In this document: positions 6,391 to 6,493 of the stretch, in pieces
Layout: each line of letters begins with the position of its first letter
Numbering within the stretch: the first letter of the stretch is position 1
Assembly: GCA_965651265.1 (NCBI GenBank)
Contig: CBFGRV010000114.1
Coordinates: forward strand, 1-6,493
DNA from: CBFGRV01 sp965651265
GTDB lineage: Bacteria > Bacteroidota > Rhodothermia > Rhodothermales > VXPQ01
Direction of reading: 5' to 3'
Length of the DNA stretch: 6,493 bases
Notes under the pieces: model-generated
The model's input: the letters and a program-made list of their open reading frames with translations, nothing else
What the model was told of the DNA's origin: nothing
The model's database searches: none
Position numbers and translations under genes: made by a program

Positions 6391-6493
6391 GGAGGTCGGA
6401 AGTCAGATGTCGGAGGTCGGAAGTCGGAAGTCAGAGGTCGGAAGTCAGAGGTCAGAAGTCGGAAGTCAGAGGTCAGAAGTCGGAAGGCAGAAC
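6391..6493. repeat. Tandem array of degenerate 7-bp units (RGARGTC), at least 14 copies, open at window edge
   Basis: From 6391 the sequence divides cleanly into heptads: 14 complete units and a 5-base remainder. The main variants are GGAAGTC, AGAGGTC, AGAAGTC and GGAGGTC; AGATGTC and GGAAGGC occur once each. Variation is almost confined to unit positions 1 and 4 (A/G in nearly every case), while G2, A3 and the final GTC are nearly fixed. Units 8-10 (6440-6460) are repeated exactly as units 11-13 (6461-6481), giving a perfect 21-bp second-order repeat. The array begins 40 bp after the barrel-protein stop and continues past the window end. No spacers are present, so it is not CRISPR, and the reverse complement of the unit is absent, so it does not form hairpins with itself. 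Confidence 0.92.

Noticed and set aside
6391..6493. CRISPR array
   Set aside because: The 7-bp units are directly adjacent with no unique spacers and are far shorter than CRISPR repeats.

Overview
The window looks like chromosomal DNA from a GC-rich member of the Bacteroidota/Rhodothermota lineage, with Rhodothermales-like bacteria as the best guess. Three things point there. First, an ECF sigma factor, a FecR-type anti-sigma factor and a TonB-dependent receptor carrying STN and carboxypeptidase-regulatory-like modules lie in one operon. Second, the region 4.2 sequence of the sigma factor resembles the Bacteroidota ECF family. Third, none of the five gene starts has a convincing Shine-Dalgarno sequence at normal spacing, as is usual in Bacteroidota. 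The taxonomic call is inference; Gemmatimonadota or another high-GC phylum is not excluded.

Positions 1-3482, minus strand: a compact cell-surface signalling operon read right to left. It holds an ECF sigma factor (2823-3482), a membrane FecR-like anti-sigma regulator (1696-2826, overlapping the sigma stop by 4 bp as ATGA), and, after 34 bp, an outer-membrane TonB-dependent receptor (1661 down to the window edge, so its C-terminal part is missing). By analogy with FecI/FecR/FecA, substrate binding at the receptor would be relayed by its periplasmic STN domain to FecR, which would then free or activate the sigma factor. The substrate cannot be read from the sequence.

Positions 3483-4022: a divergent intergenic region of about 540 bp with no gene I can support. 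It holds a fair sigma70-like promoter on the plus strand (3699-3728), a small perfect inverted repeat upstream of the sigma gene (3541-3553), and a doubtful 32-codon ORF.

Positions 4023-6350, plus strand: a tightly coupled two-gene unit (stop and start abut as TAGATG). The first gene encodes a single-pass membrane protein with three PEGA-type repeats outside the cytoplasm and no kinase domain. The second encodes an exported protein with a TPR-like helical N-terminal part and a probable outer-membrane beta-barrel C-terminal part. Together they suggest an envelope assembly of unknown function linking inner and outer membranes.

Positions 6391-6493: a tandem array of degenerate 7-bp units (consensus RGARGTC), at least 14 full copies, continuing past the window edge.
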